From Adiantum capillus-veneris (Eukaryota; Streptophyta; Polypodiopsida; Polypodiales; Pteridaceae), in the NCBI GenBank assembly GCA_014529385.2, contig CM043942.1, forward strand, positions 54,808,647 to 54,872,646: DNA of 64,000 bases, given 5' to 3'. Made by a program: the position numbers and the translations under genes. Under the pieces are notes generated by a model. It was not told where the DNA came from. It worked only from the letters and a program-made list of their open reading frames with translations, and did no database searches. Below are positions 11,343 through 22,886 of this stretch, one piece after another. Within the stretch, counting starts at the first letter, position 1, and every line of letters starts with the position of its first letter.

Positions 11343-11840
11343 TTACGGATGATACAACCTGCAACCTTTGCTTTCAATGCTATAACCAACAAAAATACAT
11401 TTGACAGCCTTATCATCCAATTTTCTGCGCTGCACTTGTGGCACTAAACCATAAGCCAAACAACCAAAAACACGCATGTGCTCAATAGATGGCTTTCTAT
11501 CATGCCATGCTTCATATGGAGTCACAGACTGCAACGCTTTTGTAGGACACCTGTTGAGTACATAAGTGGCACACATGACAGCCTCGAGCCAAAATGAATG
11601 TGGTAAAGCTTGACTCTTGACCATACATCTTGCCATTTTCGTAAGAGACCTATTTTTCCTCTCAGCAACACCATTTTGCTGAGGCATATACGGCACTGTA
11701 CATTGGTGTTTTATCCCACGACTAGCCAGAAATGCATTAAATTCATGAGACATATACTCCCTCCCTCGATCGAAACGGAGGGTGCCCATAGTACATTTCA
11801 ATACATTTTCAGCCATAGCCAGAAATTGTTTGAAGCACAT
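11343..11840 (-). pseudogene. copia-2 integrase core fragment
   Basis: 165 codons read TLRFDRGREYMSHEFNAFLA, QQNGVAERKNRSLTKMARCM, FWLEAVMCATYVLNRCPTKA and FVGYSIESKGCRLYHP. These are the later part of the DDE core, including the catalytic second Asp and the Glu of the VAERKNRS block, plus the start of the C-terminal region. It is separated from the RT frame by a stop near 11343 and from the upstream core by a frameshift near 11850. Confidence 0.82.
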
Positions 11841-11981
11841 AAAAACTTAGGACTTCTCTTTAAGCGGAAATAGCCATGCATGCCTAGAGTAATCATCAAT
11901 AAAATTCACGAAGTACAGGTAATTGCCCAAGGACGGAGTTTGCATGGGCCCACAAACATCACTATGCACAAGCTGCAACCT

Positions 11982-12833
11982 TCATGTGGCCCTAACTGAA
12001 CCATCCTTTGGAAACTTAGAACGTTGCATTTTACCCAAAATACAGCCTTCACAAACATGTTTGACAGGTGCTTCAAGAGGCGGCAAAGAAGCAACCATAT
12101 CAGATTTCTGCAAACGCAGCAAACTGGCAAAATTCAGATGACCAAAACGTGCATGCCAAAGTTTTGCATCTGAAATAGCCCTTGAATCTGAAACTGCATT
12201 TGCAAAATTTTGTTCACACTTGTCATACAAAGTGAGTTTATACAGCCCACGACACAAAAAGCCAGATGCAACAATTTCATCACCAAAACCGAGATCATGA
12301 ACTGTACATCTGTCATCCACAAATTTGACTACAAGTCCAAGTCTAGCAAGTGCAGATACAGACAATAGATTCTTCTTGATCCCAGGTACATAAAGTGCAT
12401 CAACAAGTGTGAAGGAACTGCCATTTGCAGCAATAAGCACAATCTTTCCAACTCCCTGAACCGGATGAGAGGCATTGTTGGCACAAGTGACTGAATTCCC
12501 ATTAGGGATAGACTCGAGAGAGGTAAACAATTCACGATGTGAGGTAATGTGCTTTGTAGCACCACTGTCGAAATACCACACATGTGAATTTGCAGCAACT
12601 GACAAGCATGCATCATGGACAGCAGGACTGTAAGTGCACTTTGCACTAAAAGCCCATTCTGCATCAACATCAACATCACAGTCTCCTTTTACAGAAGACT
12701 CAACAATGGCTGCATTTGTAGTGGAATTAGCATTTGCAGTGCAACCACCCTCTTTCTTCTTAGCCTCTTTAGCCTTCAACTTAGGACACTGCTTGATCAA
12801 ATGATTATTAGCTCTACAATAGTGGCAACGCAT
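11982..12833 (-). pseudogene. copia-2 nucleocapsid, protease and pre-integrase region
   Basis: 283 codons include a zinc knuckle CHYCRANNHLIKQC at the start, the aspartic protease motif YFDSGATKHITSHRELF and FTLVDALYVPGIKKNLLSVS. They end with the pre-integrase zinc block AKLWHARFGHLNFAS ... CEGCILGKMQRSKFPKDG. The knuckle binds RNA, the protease cuts the polyprotein and the HHCC block supports integrase. The frame is shared with neither the N-terminal gag nor the integrase fragment, so at least two frameshifts separate them. Confidence 0.82.
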
Positions 12834-13085
12834 CTTCTTTTTGCCCTTATCACCAGAATTTCCAGACGAATTGCTGCCAACAGAAGCATTAGGAACAAAA
12901 GTTTTGCCACTCGCAGCAAAACCATAAGAAGTGGCTCTGCTGTTACCACCCTTTCTTTGAGAAGCAATAAAAGCCTGTTCAACTGCAAGCTACCTAGTCC
13001 TGGTTTTTTTGGAAAGTGACTCTTGCAACAGCAATGTGCATAATGCATCAAATTTGACAACTTCAGGATTTCGTTGGGTCATGTA

Positions 13086-13652
13086 CTAGCAAAAGTCTGG
13101 TAAGGCATCAAGAACAGTCTGCACAAGGGAACTGTCTGAAATGACTTCACCTGCAGAAATAAGTTGCTCATTGATATCCTTGACACCAGCAAGGAAAGTG
13201 TCCATATCATCTTCCTCATGCATAATCTTTGATTCTAGCTCTTTACGCAGCAAAGCAATTTTAGCCTCATTGCGGCTTGCATAAAGACCTGCTAGAATAT
13301 CCCAAGCCTGTTTTGCAGATTTTGTTGAATGAATGTTAGGAATAATGGTGCACTTCACAGACAACTCAATCAATGCATGAGCCTGCGCATCCTTTACATC
13401 CCAACGAGCTTGTTCTACCGTAGGCAAAACAACTCTAATAGCAGCAATCCTTGCAACAAGACCTGCCACATCCTCAACATCACCTGCATCCTCAAAACTA
13501 GGACAAACATCAATGCCGTGCACAATATTCCAGACACCCTTTGACACAAGAACATGTTGCATCATATAAGCCCACATAGGGTAATTGTATCCATTCAACC
13601 TGTCCTCAACAACAAACATCTTGAACACATCTATGTTGTTGTTGTCAGCCAT
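13086..13652 (-). pseudogene. copia-2 gag N-terminal part
   Basis: I start at the ATG at 13652 (MADNNNIDVFKMFVVEDRL) because it aligns with the copia-1 start MAQSTEKEIFG. Conserved gag features are NGYNYPMWAYMMQHVLVSKG, ARWDVKDAQAHALIELSV and KQAWDILAGLYASRNEAKIA. A stop after VLDALPDFC ends it at 13086; the zinc knuckle continues beyond in another frame. This is the UBN2-type copia gag that forms the particle shell. Confidence 0.82.
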
Positions 13653-14000
13653 GGTAAATGCTGCACCTGATGTGAAAATTGCCCGCAAAGAGGAGAAACA
13701 AAGCGGGAACAACATGTGCTATATAGCACAAGCTGTAGTAGACTGTAAGACACCTGTTCTGTAGAAAACAACACTGACAGAAATTATGCACAAAATGATG
13801 AAATTGCATGTGCAGACCTGCCTGTAGTGGAAACAGAGGCCGAAATGAGCCCGACTCAAAAATCTGAGAAACCTAAGCTCTTTGAGCAGTCCAAAAATTT
13901 TTGTCGACCTACGAACACTTGCCAAACCTCACTGAAATCGGAGAAAGTGAGCAGGCATGTGTTGGAGCAGCTAGCGACTAAGCCTGGGAGGACGCAACTT

Positions 14001-14012
14001 GCTCCAATACCA
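14001..14012 (-). promoter_or_regulatory. copia-2 degenerate primer binding site
   Basis: The minus strand reads TGGTATTGGAGC, which differs by two bases from the initiator-Met type site TGGTATCAGAGC. It sits next to the 5' LTR, as expected. Confidence 0.7.
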
Positions 14013-14014
14013 AT

Positions 14015-14241
14015 TATTGGAATTAGGGTTGCACAGAAACGCACACAGCTTGGAGAAAATGAAGGAAGCTCAAGGCACACAACTGAGAGTGTGTTACTTA
14101 GTGTGCAATGGAAAGATAGATAGCCCTAGAGTGATGGGCATATATACAATGCACGGGGGAAAAAACCCCCTAAAGAGGGAAAAAATGCCCTGGCGGTCCT
14201 AACGTGTTCACACACATCACTACCACATGTATATGGTAACA
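14015..14241 (-). repeat. copia-2 5' LTR
   Basis: About 227 bp, matching both copia-3 LTRs. Its first bases read TATTGGAATT instead of TGTTGGAATT, so the TG end is mutated. It contains a TATA-like GTATATA equivalent on the minus strand. Confidence 0.85.
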
Positions 14242-14259
14242 AATTGTCTTCTCTTGTGG

Positions 14260-14720
14260 CTCTTCTCCTTTTTGGCTTGTTGTTCCAACTTCAATGCCCT
14301 TTGAATCAGATATTAAATTTCTTATGTGGGTGCTGGAACCTCCTGTTCCCCTAACTTTTTGCTTTTGAAACCATTAAGGAACTAGGCTTGCATCCTTTTC
14401 TCTGATGGAAGCTCTTACAATTGTCTGGTCAATTCCTTAATCTTTTCTACATAGCTTCTGGCCGACAACTTGCCTTGCTTGATCTTATCCAGTTTTCACA
14501 TTATATCCTCATCACCCCTATTATCTGAATACTCCAAGTGAAAAGCTTTAAGCAGTTTATGGTAGGATCTAAGTTGGCAAGCTGGATAGTGGTAGTACCA
14601 TTTTCTACCTGTCTCCTTTAGTGTGTGAAGAAAATATTCCCCCCATTCGTCCTCATCTATGTCCTTGAGTTCAACATACTATTCAAAAGCTTGGATGTGT
14701 ACATCTGGGTCATCTTTCTT
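14260..14720 (-). pseudogene. gypsy-1 gag core remnant
   Basis: Minus-strand translation gives CQLRSYHKLLKAFHLEYSD, then KLDKIKQGKLSARSYVEKIK, ELPSEKRMQA and FLNGFKSKKLGEQEVP. This pattern (F..Y....E.A...L..IKQG..S...Y) is the retrotransposon gag domain. At least four in-frame stops interrupt it (for example after NRGDEDIM and after ELTRQL). It joins the gypsy-1 gag start at 14813-15076. Confidence 0.65.
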
Positions 14721-14812
14721 GCCTCCTTTGAAAGTTGAAGGTGAGCTGGCCTTCTATCTTTGGATCTTATTTTTGTGTAATGATCTGTATCAGATTTCTA
14801 GTCCTTGTTATC

Positions 14813-15076
14813 CTAGATCTGAGTCATTGTGTCCTCTTCAGATTGCTTTGTTGATTTATGTCTTGCTGACCGATAACTTCGCTTACTGCCCTCGCTTTCC
14901 TTAGTGGGTTTTTGGCTTCGCTGAGATCCATGAGACCGGGTCCGTCTTTTCGCTCTCTCTATACGTCTATGCCTGGAATGAGTAGAATGTTGAGAATCCC
15001 TTGATCCATCTGTGTCATTTCTGGGTTCTCTCTCACAATCAAAGCCTCGCTCAAACTTTTGGGATTGGGTTGACAC
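14813..15076 (-). pseudogene. gypsy-1 gag N-terminal, Ser/Arg-rich
   Basis: An open stretch of 87 codons starts MSTQSQKFERGFDCEREPR and is very rich in Ser, Arg, Lys and His (THSRHRRIERAKRRTRSHGS). It begins about 90 bases inside the putative 5' LTR, the right place for gag. No named domain is visible. The basic, low-complexity composition would suit nucleic-acid binding, but that is inference. The downstream gag core is in pieces. Confidence 0.5.
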
Positions 15077-15156
15077 AGTCCGGATTATCCATGAATTTGG
15101 TAGCTAGCCTTCTGCCGCGTGAAACTAGTCTGGACGGCATTGTCAATATCTGGAAA

Positions 15157-15168
15157 CTCTAACACCAA
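15157..15168 (-). promoter_or_regulatory. gypsy-1 degenerate primer site
   Basis: The minus strand reads TTGGTGTTAGAG next to the putative LTR edge at 15170. It resembles a mutated TGGTATCAGAGC. This is weak on its own but fits the position. Confidence 0.4.
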
Positions 15169-15169
15169 A

Positions 15170-15700
15170 TGTGAGATAATTCATTTGTCAAGATCAACTT
15201 AGCTCAAACCACCGTGATCGCGCCAGAATGAACCCTTATGACAGCTATTCCAGGCTGGTCAGTTAGAGTTATTCAGATCAGACAAAGACTTTAGATTAGA
15301 CAAGACTGGAATGAAATGTAAGATTGGAACTGAAATATAGACTGAACTAGAAACTGAGATTAAACACTAAAACTGGAGACTAGAACTTGAATATATTTTA
15401 GGGTTAGTGTAAGCCAATACAACAGTGTGAGCCAAGTCTGTTCCGAGCTCAACTAGGGTTACAAAGATACAAGAGCATAAAGAACTCTAGAAGAGATATC
15501 GAGAGAGAGATCCCGCGAAATGAACAGTGGGTCCTATTTATAGCCACCGGGTTGGACCTCTGACTACTGTGCATTGTATCAGTTATCACAGTAAAACTGG
15601 CCTTTGTAATTAGTTGTTCCCGCCATCTATAAGGTGTTCTAGCTGGCTCTTGACAAAGTAAAATTCTCTCTGTCTATGGTAGAGAGAAGGTGGATGGGTG
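15170..15700 (-). repeat. gypsy-1 putative 5' LTR
   Basis: The sequence starts TGTGAGATAA, directly beside the primer-like site. A minus-strand TATA box lies within it. The outer boundary is unknown because the partner LTR is outside the window, so the right end is a guess. Confidence 0.45.
15533..15545 (-). promoter_or_regulatory. TATA box of gypsy-1 LTR
   Basis: The minus strand reads GGCTATAAATAGG, a textbook plant TATA box. It is oriented toward the gypsy-1 coding region. Confidence 0.6.
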
Positions 15701-15863
15701 AACCGGTTGATCGCTACATAGGGTCCAGTGCTCTACTAGTCATTTACATTTTTGATGTTATGGTATACCCCTATTCTGTTATTGCATTAATTTATGGTTG
15801 CCTATTTCATTTAGATGGAGCATGTAAAGATTCTCTTTTTTCATTCTTCTATGTCTGTGCGCA

Positions 15864-15866
<3 letters not shown>

Positions 15867-15914
<48 letters not shown>
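15867..15914. repeat. (CT)n microsatellite
   Basis: A nearly pure CT tract of about 48 bases. The surrounding 15.7-16.14 kb holds no recognisable gene. Confidence 0.95.
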
Positions 15915-15918
<4 letters not shown>

Positions 15919-16204
15919 CGCAATGCAGTGTACACATATATTCACCCTCCACATGGTCATTTTTTGGAGTACGCTTTTATTCATACCCCCCATTCAGAGG
16001 TAGCACTAGTTGCTAGGTGCCTCTTGATTCCGTCTGGCTCATCACTTAAACTCCATGCTAAGCCGGACGCCGAGAACTCCTCCCCTTTGTAAACGCTTTT
16101 GCAACTTTGTTGTATATTAAAATTTCACAAATTTACAAATTGTGTAATTTTTGCATAGGCCCTTGGGAAAGGGTATCTCTCAAGAATAGTGGTTGTCCAT
16201 GGCT

Positions 16205-16745
16205 CAAGTATGTATCTTAAGTAAACTTTTTAGTATTATATTTACTTATGATATGTGACCTAAATAAATATAATGCTAAAAGGTTTACTTAGGGTATATA
16301 CTAATAGGCCCAGTCAATTTTCGAAAGCAGGTGAATTAAATGGAATCTGAAAAGATGCTTGCAAAAGGTTTACTTAGGGTATATACTAGTAGGTTTGGAA
16401 CAAAATTTATGTAGGAAATCACCTACATCGATTCCCAGGAATCTTGGTAGTGATGATTAAAAAAAAAAAAAACTATTAGAATGACCTTTTACTTAGGGTA
16501 CATACAAGCAGGTTTTAAAAACGACTCATTACTTTCAAGATTCCTTGGAATCTATGTAGGCAATTTCCTACATAGATTTCTTTGAAAACCTACCTGTATG
16601 TACACTAAGTAAACCTTTTAGCATTATATTTGCTTAGGATATGTACCTTAAGTAAACCTTTTAGCATTATATTTACTTAGAGTATGTTCCTTAAGTATAT
16701 CTTTTAGCATTATATTTACTTAGGGTATAATTGAGTAGGAAATAT
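16205..16745. repeat. fold-back cluster of TTTACTTAGGGTATAT units
   Basis: About ten copies in both orientations of a motif around TAGCATTATATTTACTTAGG and its complement CTAAAAGGTTTACTTAGGG. One palindromic pair spans 16211-16310. Another palindrome, AATCTATGTAGG with CCTACATAGATT, is at 16549-16580. At 16612-16730 the unit is direct with a period of about 43 bases. There is no ORF. The arrangement resembles a fold-back or MITE-type element. Confidence 0.7.
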
Positions 16746-16823
16746 CCATTTTGAAAAATAAAAGAGAAGAGAATCTTCTTAAATTCTCTCTCTTCTTTCA
16801 TTGAAAAAATGAGATCTCATAGT

Positions 16824-16970
<147 letters not shown>

Positions 16971-17179
16971 CGCGCGCCCATCCCGATGAGAACTACAATC
17001 TATGCACCACCTTCTTGCAAGAGGGAGAATCCAGATGCGATGGAAAGGAAATTGAAGGGGTGGACAGCAGCTAAACATGGTCAGCAGTCATCTAGAATGA
17101 AACTAAAAATTGAATCATCTGAGTCCTGCTTGTGTGCTCTCTCTCTCTCTCTCTCCTCTCTCTCCTCTCTCTCTCTCCA

Positions 17180-17300
17180 CAGAGGACACTACATGCTCCT
17201 TTTGTGACATCGAGCCTGAGACAGAGTTGCACTACACATGCCACTGCCCGTCTACTACGAGATACGAGGCCGCTTATTGCTTTTAGAGAGGCTTGGACCA
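17180..17300 (+). pseudogene. LINE-type zinc-finger fragment (zf-RVT-like)
   Basis: The plus strand reads TTCSFCDIEPETELHYTCHC then PSTTRYEAAYCF and a stop. The spacing Cys-X2-Cys, Glu-Thr, His-X3-Cys resembles the zinc-binding tail found after the RT of plant L1-type LINEs. Only about 35 residues are open. The preceding CT tract ends in CCACAG, so the fragment could also be a spliced exon, but no partner exon is visible. The rest of 17.0-17.75 kb carries no convincing ORF. Confidence 0.35.
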
Positions 17301-17756
17301 TTCTCTACAGTCCCATGCGGTACGAGGATTAAGATGCCTGGGTTTGTCTTTCTCGAGTGCACAGACACAGAGAGAGCCTGATGAGAGGAGAGGCTAGCCA
17401 ACTTCAGAGACAGATCACATACTTCTTTAGAGCTACCACTGGACACCCTAAGGAGTTACTACCACAGCAAGCTCGTCGCTTTACACCAGAGAGCATACTG
17501 ATCGATTGAGCGACTGAGCTGGGGAGATCCAGACACCCATGACTGCGGAGGACTACACAACATCGACGGAGGTTGCATAAGAGGTTTCGGGTCACTTTGG
17601 CTCGACATGCACGACGCCCAGCCAGACTATTGACCATGGAGGAGATTGATGAGATCCACCAGTACCAATGCTGGATCTCATGTGATCTAGCTATCCCAGC
17701 TAGTTGTTTAGCTGCTAAGCGTCCACACCTAGCAGTTTAGGATTCCATAGTATTAT

Positions 17757-17984
17757 TGTTGGAATTAGGGTTGCAGAGAAACACACACAGCTTGGAGAAG
17801 ACGAAGGAAGCTCAAGGCACACAATAGAGAGTGTATTCCTTAGTGTGCAATGGAAAGATAGATAGCCCTAGAGTGATGGGCGTATATACAATGCACGGGG
17901 GAAAAAACCTCCTAAAGAGGGAAAAAATGCCCCGGCGGTCTTCAGTGTGTTCACACACATCACTACCACAAGTATATGGTAACA
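17757..17984 (-). repeat. copia-3 3' LTR
   Basis: 228 bp, TG...CA ends, very similar to 22661-22885. A minus-strand TATA-like TGTATATACG is complementary to about 17880-17892. Confidence 0.92.
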
Positions 17985-17996
17985 AATCCCCCCTGG
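17985..17996 (-). promoter_or_regulatory. copia-3 polypurine tract
   Basis: The minus strand reads CCAGGGGGGATT directly inside the 3' LTR. It is almost the same as in copia-1. Confidence 0.75.
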
Positions 17997-20900
17997 AGTG
18001 ATGCGGTGAACGAGAGCTGGCACATGAGTAAATGGAAGTGCCATGCCTGGGACAGGATCAGTCCACAAAGGGGAGTAACCCAAAGCTTTGCGAAAAGCTT
18101 CAAGCTTCTCACGAGACAATGCCTTTGTGAAAAGATCTGCAATGTTGTCCTGTTTTGGCACATAAGCCAAGCTGATCTCTCCTGCTGAGAGCCCTCCCTG
18201 ACATAGTGGTAATGCACCTCAATGTGCTTTGTGCGAGCATGAAAAAACTGGTTCCTCGCAACTGCCAATGCGCTCTGACTGTCAGTGTAGATAGTGTTGG
18301 CAGTGTCCTGTCCACACCCAAGTCAGCCATAAGGCGTTTGAGCCATACACACTCAACCGTAGCTGTGAAGACTGCCCTGTACTCAGCCTCACAACTCGAA
18401 GTGTCCCACAGTAGGTTGCTTCTTGCTCAACCATGATATACATGAACTGCCAAGCATGAAACAAAAACCACTTGTGGACACTCGCGTGTCAAAACACCAG
18501 CCCAATCTGAGTCCGAAAAAGCATGTAAGTCTGGCGGCAATGATCCCCCCTTGGGATAAACAAGCCAAGATGTAAAGTGCACTAATGTAGCGGAAAATCC
18601 TCTTGACAGCCTGCCAATGCTTAGCCCTGGGCTTTGCATAAATCTCTGACCTGCGAGACTGCAAACTGAATATCTGGCCTCGTGTTGCATACATAAATTA
18701 GGCAGCCAACAAGCAAAAGTTTGGTAAAGATGACATCACGAGTATCGCCAGCATCATGTAGACTCAACTTCAACCTGTTTCCATGGGAGAGCATTAGGTT
18801 TGCAATCCTCAAGTCCAAACTTACATAGCAATGTCTCTATGTAACTTTTCTGACACAAGGCAATACCACCATCAAACTGCTTAAACTGTATACCCAAGTA
18901 ATGATGCAACAGCCCAAATTTTCATCTTGAAAGTGCATTCAAATCAGCCTTAAATTCAGCAATATGTCTCTCATTTGGTCCAGTGATCAGCAAATCATCA
19001 ACATAAAGAACCACAATGAGAAATACATCATCCTCACGCTTTACATACAATGTGCTTTTCTGTGGACTGTTACGAAAGCCTCGTTTAACCAAATGAGTGT
19101 CAGCTTTCTCATACAAGCACGAGGAGATTGCTTCAACCCATACAAAGCCTTCATACATTGCACACTTTGTCCTCTTGTCTTTTATGACAAAACCGCGAGG
19201 CTGCGTTACATAAACTTCCTCAAATATGTCACCATTCAAGAAAGCAGTAACAATGTCTAATTGATGTAGCACATCCCAACCAAAATGAGCTGCCAATGCA
19301 CATAGAAAACGCACAGTAGTCATACGACAAGTGGGAGCAAAAGTCTCTTCAAATCTATGCCTTTTTATTGTGCATAACCCTTTCAACAAGTCGAGCCTTA
19401 TGGCGATCGATCTCACCATCCGGCTGCGTTTCACTTGTAAACCCACTTCGTACCAATGGCCTTTTTGCCAGGAGGCAAATCACATAAAGTCCATGTGTCA
19501 TTCTCTATAAGTGCATCATATTCTGATTGCATGGCAGCAATCCAATTTTCTGAATTCTGTGCTTCATCAAAAGACAGAGGCTCCTCAACATCATGTAAAC
19601 TAGACACAGCCAAAGCATAAACAATCTGATGCATAAGATGCATGGCGAGAGCCTGAACGAGTACGACTAATAAAGGTGCATCCAATTTACTGTCACGCAA
19701 GTGTGAACCAGCCATTTTGGCATACCTCTAGCCTGCTCATTTTCAGCCCTTTCTCATCAAAGTACATCATGTACATCTGCATCAGTAATAGGCTGTTCTA
19801 AAACATTTTCAGAAACCCCCATAGGCTGAACATTTGCCTCATTCGAACTTACATTCGTATTTCCACACTGAAAAGAGGCAACAAAGTGTCCATAAATGTC
19901 CTGTGAGCTTACATTACTGTCTCTAGTACATGACAGCAAGGGCTGAACAGAATCTTCCACAAACACAACATCTCGTGAAACCAAAATACGATTTGTTTGC
20001 GGATGATACAACTTGTAACCTTTGCTTTTCAGCACTATAACCAACAAAAATACATTTGACAGCCTTATCATCCAATTTTCTGCGCTGCACTTGTGGCACC
20101 TAAGCATATGCCAAACAACCAAAAACACGCATGTGCTCAATAGAAGGTTTTCTATCATGCCATGCTCATATGGAGTAATAACTGCAAGCTTTCGTAGGAC
20201 ACCTGTTTAGTAATAAGTGGCACACATGATGGCCTCAAGCCAAAAAGAATGCGGCAAAGCTTGACTTTGACCATACATCGTGCATTTCCGTTAGTGATCT
20301 GCTTTTCCTCTCAGCAACACCATTTTGCTGATGTGAATAAGTCACTGTACATTGGTGTTTTATCCCACGACTAGCCAGAAATGCATTAAATTCATGAGAC
20401 ATATACTCCCCCCCTTCGATCGGAACGGAGGGTGCCCACTTACATTTTGAGACATTTTCAGCCATAGCCAAAAAATGTTTTGAAGCACATAAAAACTTCG
20501 ACTTTGCTTTTAAGCAATACCCATGCATGCCTGGAGTAATCATCAATGAAAGTCACGAAGTACAGGTAATTGCCCAAGGACGGAGTTTGGCATGGGCCAC
20601 AAACAATCACTTGCACAAGCTGCAACCTGCATTGTGGCCCTAACTGAACCATCCTTTGGAAACTTAGAACGCTTGCATTTTACCCAGAATACAGCCTTCA
20701 CAAACATGTTGATAGGTGCTTCAAGAGGCGCAAAGAAGCAACCATATCAATTTCTGCAAACGCAGCAAACTGGCAAAATTCAGATGACCAAAACGTCATG
20801 CCAAAGTTTTGCATCTGAAATAGCCCTTGAATCTGCAACAGCATTTGCAAAATTTTGTCCACACTTGTCATACAAAGTGAGCTTATACAGCCCACGGCAC

Positions 20901-22330
20901 AAAAGCCCAGATGCAACAATTTCATCACCAAAACTGAGATCATGAACTGTACATCTGTCATCCCAAATTTTGACTACAAGTCCAAGTCTAGCAAGTGCGA
21001 TACAGACAAGAGATTCTTCTTGATCCCAGGTACTAAAGTGCATTCAACAAGTGTGAAGGAACTGCCATTACATCAGTGAGCACAATCTTTCCAACTCCCT
21101 GAACTGGATAAGAGGCGTTGTTGGCACAAGTGACTGAATTCCCATGAGGGACAGACTCGAGAGAGGTAAACAATTCACGATGTGAGGTAATGTGCTTTGT
21201 AGCACCACTGTCGAAATACCACACATGTGAATCTGCAGCAACTGACAAGCATGCATCATGGACAGCAGGATTGTAAGTGCACTTCTGCGCTAAAAGCCCA
21301 TTCTGCATCAACATCGGCAGTCACAATCTCCTTTCCACAGAAGACTCAACAATTGCTACATTTGTAGTGGAACCAGCATTTGCAGTGGAACCACCCTCTT
21401 TCTTCTTAGCCTCTTTGGCCTTTCAACTTAGGACACGACTTGATCAAGTGATCATTGGCTTTACAATAATGGCAACGCATCTTCTTTTTTGCCCTTATCA
21501 CCAGAATGCCAGACGAAGTGCTGCCAGCAGAAGCATTGGAACAGAATTTTTTGCCACTCGCAGCAGAACCATAAGAAGTGGCTGCATACTGTTACCACCC
21601 TTTCTTTGAGAAGCAATAAAAGCCTGTTCAACTGCACGCTGCCTAGCCTGTTTTTTCTAGAAAGTGACTCTTGCAACAGCAATGTGCATAATGCATCAAA
21701 CTTACAACTTCAGGATTTCCTTGGGTCATCAGTCTCAAGTACTAGCAAAAGTCTGGTAGAATCTGGTAAGGCATCAAGAACAGTCTGCACAAGGAACTTC
21801 AGAAATGACTTCACCTGCAGAAATGAGTTGCTCATTGATATCCTTGACACTAGCAAGGAAAGGTCCATATCATCTTCCTCATGCATATACTTCGACTCTA
21901 GCTCTTTACGCAGCAAAGCAATTTTAGCCTCATTGCGGCTTGCATAAAGACCTGCTAGAATATCCCAAGCCTGTTTGCAGATTTGCTGAACGGATGTGAG
22001 GAATAATGGTGCGCTTCACAGACAACGCAATCAATGATGAGCCTGCGCATCCTTAACATCCCAACGAGCTTGTTCTGCTGTAGGCAAAACACTCTAACAG
22101 CTGCAATCCTTGCAGCAAGACCTGCAACATCCTCAATATCGCCTACATCTTCAGAACCAGGAGTACATCAATGCCCTGCACAGTGTTCCAGACACCTTTT
22201 GACACAAGAACGTGTTGCATCATATAACCCACATAGGGTAGTTGTCCCCATCCAACCTGTCCTCAGCAGCAAACATCTTGAACACATCTGTGTTGTTTTG
22301 TTGTCACCATGTAAATGCTGCACCTGATGT
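17997..22330 (-). pseudogene. copia-3 gag-pol remnant
   Basis: Fragments in element order: gag (about 21700-22310, with the start codon followed at once by a frame loss); protease motif YFDSGATKHITSHRELF in the stretch 21033-21314; the pre-integrase block near 20700-20900; integrase pieces (YMSHEFNAFLASRGIKHQC, QQNGVAERKSRSL) at 20235-20546; RT at 18922-19446 with YVDD at 18994-19005; and RNase H pieces at 17868-18700 ending TKALSREKLEAFRKALG. Compared with copia-2 the amino-acid content is well kept, but single-base gaps break every domain. It cannot make a functional protein as written. Confidence 0.88.
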
Positions 22331-22646
22331 GAAAACTGCCCGAAAATAGGAGAAATGGAGTGGGAACAACTTGTGCATATAGCACAACCGTAGAAGACTA
22401 TAAGGCCCCTGTTATGCAGAAAACGGCACTGACAGAAAATCTGCACAAAATGACGAAATAACCTGTGCAGTACTGCCCGTATTGAAACGGAGGCCGAAAG
22501 AGCCCAAATCAAAATTCTGAGCATACCAAGCTCTTCGAGCTTTCCCAAAATATTTGTCACCAGCGAACGCTTGCCAAAGCTATGAAATCGAGAAAGTGAG
22601 CAGGCGTGTGCTGAGCAGCTGGCGACTAAGCCCGGAGGACGTGACA

Positions 22647-22658
22647 GCTCTGATACCA
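22647..22658 (-). promoter_or_regulatory. copia-3 primer binding site
   Basis: The minus strand reads an exact TGGTATCAGAGC beside the 5' LTR. Confidence 0.92.
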
Positions 22659-22660
22659 AT

Positions 22661-22885
22661 TGTTGGAATTGGGTTGCAGAGAAACACACACAGCTTGGAG
22701 AAGACGAAGGAACTCAAGGCACACAATAGAGAGTGTATTCCTTAGTGTGCAATGGAAAGATAGATAGCCCTAGAGTGATGGGCGTATATACAATGCACGG
22801 GGGAAAAAACCTCCTAAAGAGGGAAAAAATGCCCCGGCGGTCCTAGTGTGTTCACACACATCACTACCACATGTATATGGTAACA
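22661..22885 (-). repeat. copia-3 5' LTR
   Basis: 225 bp, partner of 17757-17984. Confidence 0.92.
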
Positions 22886-22886
22886 A

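Larger units (their letters stand above)
9204..14241 (-). mobile_element. copia-2: decayed Ty1/copia element
   Basis: Minus-strand copia of the same family as copia-3. The right (5') LTR ends ...GGTAACA at 14241. The left (3') LTR starts TGTTGGAATT at 9204 but loses its end in a deletion near 9379. Flanks GATTG (9199-9203) and AATTG (14242-14246) look like a target duplication with one change. Gag, protease, integrase, RT and RNase H are all present in order but split by several stops and frameshifts. It interrupts the gag of gypsy-1. Confidence 0.9.
1..15700 (-). mobile_element. gypsy-1: decayed Ty3/gypsy element, left end outside window
   Basis: This old LTR retrotransposon reads right to left. 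In its own order I see a putative 5' LTR (from 15170 rightwards), a degenerate primer site, a Ser/Arg-rich gag start (14813-15076), the gag core (14260-14720), cysteine-rich gag tail (8630-9100), protease (7590-8110) and the start of RT (1-2267, duplicated). Copia-1 and copia-2 interrupt it. The 3' part of pol and the 3' LTR are not in the window. Every domain carries stops or frameshifts, so the element is dead. The right boundary is approximate because no second LTR is available for comparison. Confidence 0.75.
17757..22885 (-). mobile_element. copia-3: heavily indel-damaged copia element
   Basis: 5.1-kb minus-strand element of the copia-2 family. LTRs 17757-17984 and 22661-22885 begin TGTTGGAATT and end GGTAACA. 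Flanks ATTAT (17752-17756) and ATTTT (22886-22890) agree at four of five bases. Primer site and polypurine tract are both present. All copia domains can be followed, but the frame breaks every 100-300 bases, mostly through single-base deletions relative to copia-2. Confidence 0.92.
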
